Source of the DNA: Nostoc sp. C052
GTDB taxonomy: Bacteria > Cyanobacteriota > Cyanobacteriia > Cyanobacteriales > Nostocaceae
Assembly (NCBI RefSeq): GCF_013393905.1
Contig: NZ_CP040275.1
Span: 1 to 64,000 of the forward strand
Direction of reading: 5' to 3'
DNA length: 64,000 nucleotides
Both the position numbers and the translations under genes were made by a program. The notes under the pieces are model-generated. The model was not told the origin of the DNA, did not search any database, and saw only the letters and a list, made by a program, of their open reading frames with translations. Position 1 is the first letter of the stretch; each line of letters opens with the position of its first letter. This document shows positions 62,473 to 64,000 of the stretch, piece by piece.

Positions 62473-62487
62473 TTTAGGATTGCTATA
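62473..62487. repeat. Solo IS630 end remnant
   Basis: TTTAGGATTGCTATA repeats the right end of the adjacent element, and lies directly before the TPR gene start. Evidence of an earlier insertion. Confidence 0.6.
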
Positions 62488-62489
62488 AA

Positions 62490-64000
62490 ATGTTTAATTT
62501 TTGGATTAGTGAGATTTTAATATATATCGCTTGGGTTATTAGTAATTTTAGCAACCTGATTTGCCAGTTTCCTTTGGGCAATAAAGCCAGTAATATTGAA
62601 ATTGCTATAACTTGCTATAAAATTGCTTTAAGTATTTATATTTATATTGATCCTCCATATTGGGCAATGACGCAGGTTAATTTGGGAGAAGCCTATCGAC
62701 GTAGAATTAAGGGAGATAACTCAGATAACTTAGAACAGGCAATCGCAACTTGCACAGAGGCACTCGAAATCCTTACTAGAAAAGATTTTCCTCAATATTG
62801 GGCAATGGCACACAATAACCGAGGGAATGCTTACGCACAAAGAGTCAGAGGAGATAAGGCAGAGAACTTAGAACAGGCGATTACAGCTTACACAAATGCG
62901 CTAGAAATCCTTACTAGAAAAGATTTTCCTCAATATTGGTCAAGGATGCAATATAGTCTAGGTCTTGCTTACTCAAAAAGAATCAACGGGGATAAGACTG
63001 AGAATTTAGAACAGGCGATTACAGCTTACACAAATGCGTTAGAAATCCTTACTAGAAAAAATTTTCCCCAAGAATGGGTAATGATTCAAGCTAATCTGGG
63101 AAATGCTTACGCACAAAGAGTTAGGGGAAATAAGGCAGAGAATCTAGAACAGGCGATTACAGCTTACACAAATGCGTTAGAAATCCTTACTAGAAAAAAT
63201 TTTCCCCAAGAATGGGTAATGATTCAAGCTAATCTGGGAAATGCTTACGCACAAAGAGTTAGGGGAAATAAGGCAGAGAATTTAGAACAGGCGATTACAG
63301 CTTGTACAGCAGCACTTGAAATCTTGAATCGAGAAGATTTTTCCAAAGAATGGGTAATGATTCAAGCTATTCTGGGGGAAACTTACCGAAATAGAATTAG
63401 AGGAGACAAGGCAGAGAATCTAGAACAGGCGATTACAGCTTGTAAAAAAGCGCAACTAATCTACATCCGAGACAATTTCCCCCAAGAATGGGCAATGGTT
63501 CAAGCTAATCTGGGAAATGCTTACGTACAAAGAATCAGCGGAAATAAGGCAGCGAACTTAGAACAGGCAATTACAGCTCATACGGAGGCACTCGAAATCT
63601 ACACTAGAGCAGGTTTTCCTCAACAATGGGCAATGATTCAGATTAGTCTAGGAGACGCTTACCGAAGTAGAATCAGAGGAGATAAGGCAGCGAATTTAGA
63701 ACAGGCGATTACAGCTTGTACAGCAGCACTCGAAATCTGTACTAGAGAAGATTTTCCCCAAGAATGGGCAATGATTCAACTTAATCTGGGTATTGTTTAC
63801 TACAAGAGAATTAGAGGAGATAAAGCAGAGAACTTAGAACAGGCGATCACAGCTTGCACGGAGGCACTCAAAATCTATACTAAAGCAGATTTTCCTCAAG
63901 AATGGGTGAAGACCCAAAATAATTTGGGTCTTGTTTACTCAGAAAGAATTAGGGAAGATAAGGCAGAGAACTTAGAACAGGCAATTATAACTTACACAGT
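62490..64000 (+). CDS. TPR-repeat protein, runs off the window end
   Basis: Open from the ATG at 62490 to the last base without a stop (503 codons seen). After a hydrophobic start (FNFWISEILIYIAWVISNFS) come ten 46-residue repeats (138 bases) of the type NLEQAITAYTNALEILTR then FPQEWVMIQANLGNAY. These are tetratricopeptide-like repeats of the form that in cyanobacteria often precedes a CHAT protease domain, but no such domain is within view. Repeats 3 and 4 are almost identical at DNA level. The upstream side is IS debris, so the original promoter and perhaps N-terminus may be lost. Confidence 0.85.
   Translation, partial: MFNFWISEILIYIAWVISNFSNLICQFPLGNKASNIEIAITCYKIALSIYIYIDPPYWAMTQVNLGEAYRRRIKGDNSDNLEQAIATCTEALEILTRKDFPQYWAMAHNNRGNAYAQRVRGDKAENLEQAITAYTNALEILTRKDFPQYWSRMQYSLGLAYSKRINGDKTENLEQAITAYTNALEILTRKNFPQEWVMIQANLGNAYAQRVRGNKAENLEQAITAYTNALEILTRKNFPQEWVMIQANLGNAYAQRVRGNKAENLEQAITACTAALEILNREDFSKEWVMIQAILGETYRNRIRGDKAENLEQAITACKKAQLIYIRDNFPQEWAMVQANLGNAYVQRISGNKAANLEQAITAHTEALEIYTRAGFPQQWAMIQISLGDAYRSRIRGDKAANLEQAITACTAALEICTREDFPQEWAMIQLNLGIVYYKRIRGDKAENLEQAITACTEALKIYTKADFPQEWVKTQNNLGLVYSERIREDKAENLEQAIITYT

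Overview
The window looks like a filamentous, Nostocales-type cyanobacterial chromosome (or large plasmid). HIP1 octamers (GCGATCGC) are dense in almost every gene. Seven-base tandem repeats of the GGGAACA / TTCCCCA kind occur both between and inside genes, together with other repeats typical of Nostoc-like genomes. The gene families (HTH-NACHT ATPase, Rpn nucleases, IS630 elements, CHAT-type TPR arrays) fit the same origin. No tRNA, rRNA or CRISPR array was seen.

Region 1 (1-39,084, + strand) is a modular type I PKS/NRPS assembly line. PKS A (from base 1) has module 1 KS-AT-KR-ACP and module 2 KS-AT-DH-cMT-ER-KR-ACP. PKS B has module 3 KS-AT-DH-KR-ACP. PKS C has module 4 KS-(dead AT)-DH-cMT-KR-ACP and module 5 KS-AT-DH-KR-ACP. 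NRPS D is TubC-type docking domain-C-A-PCP. Its glycine-type adenylation domain carries two inserted enzymes, a luciferase-like monooxygenase between A4 and A5 and an FkbM O-methyltransferase between A8 and A10. NRPS E is C-A but its A domain breaks off after A5. The simplest reading is a polyketide with two C-methyl branches and double bonds from the last modules, capped by an alpha-oxidised, probably alpha-methoxylated glycine. A loading module (upstream of the window) and any release domain are not seen.

Region 2 (39,050-41,100) is mobile-element debris: a decayed transposase, a TniB/TnsC ATPase fragment and unrecognised pieces. It sits exactly where NRPS E is cut.

Region 3 (41,107-46,400) holds a haem-oxygenase-like diiron enzyme, an HTH-NACHT ATPase of the antiphage type and several small proteins of unknown role.

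Region 4 (46,605-61,304) is an accessory island of plasmid or phage character. A long minus-strand series runs from about 59,584 down to 46,605: hypothetical proteins, two paralogues with a shared N-terminus (one with a nuclease-like C-terminus), an MT-A70 adenine methylase, a DUF5131 protein, a winged-helix replication-like protein, a DnaB-like helicase, a DUF3775 protein, an Rpn nuclease, an ASCH protein and a C5 cytosine methylase. It is headed by a divergent ribbon-helix-helix regulator with operator-like palindromes. A ParB-like protein and an antitoxin-like protein follow on the + strand.

Region 5 (61,300-64,000) is an intact-looking IS630-family element flanked by TA, then a TPR-repeat gene running off the end of the window.
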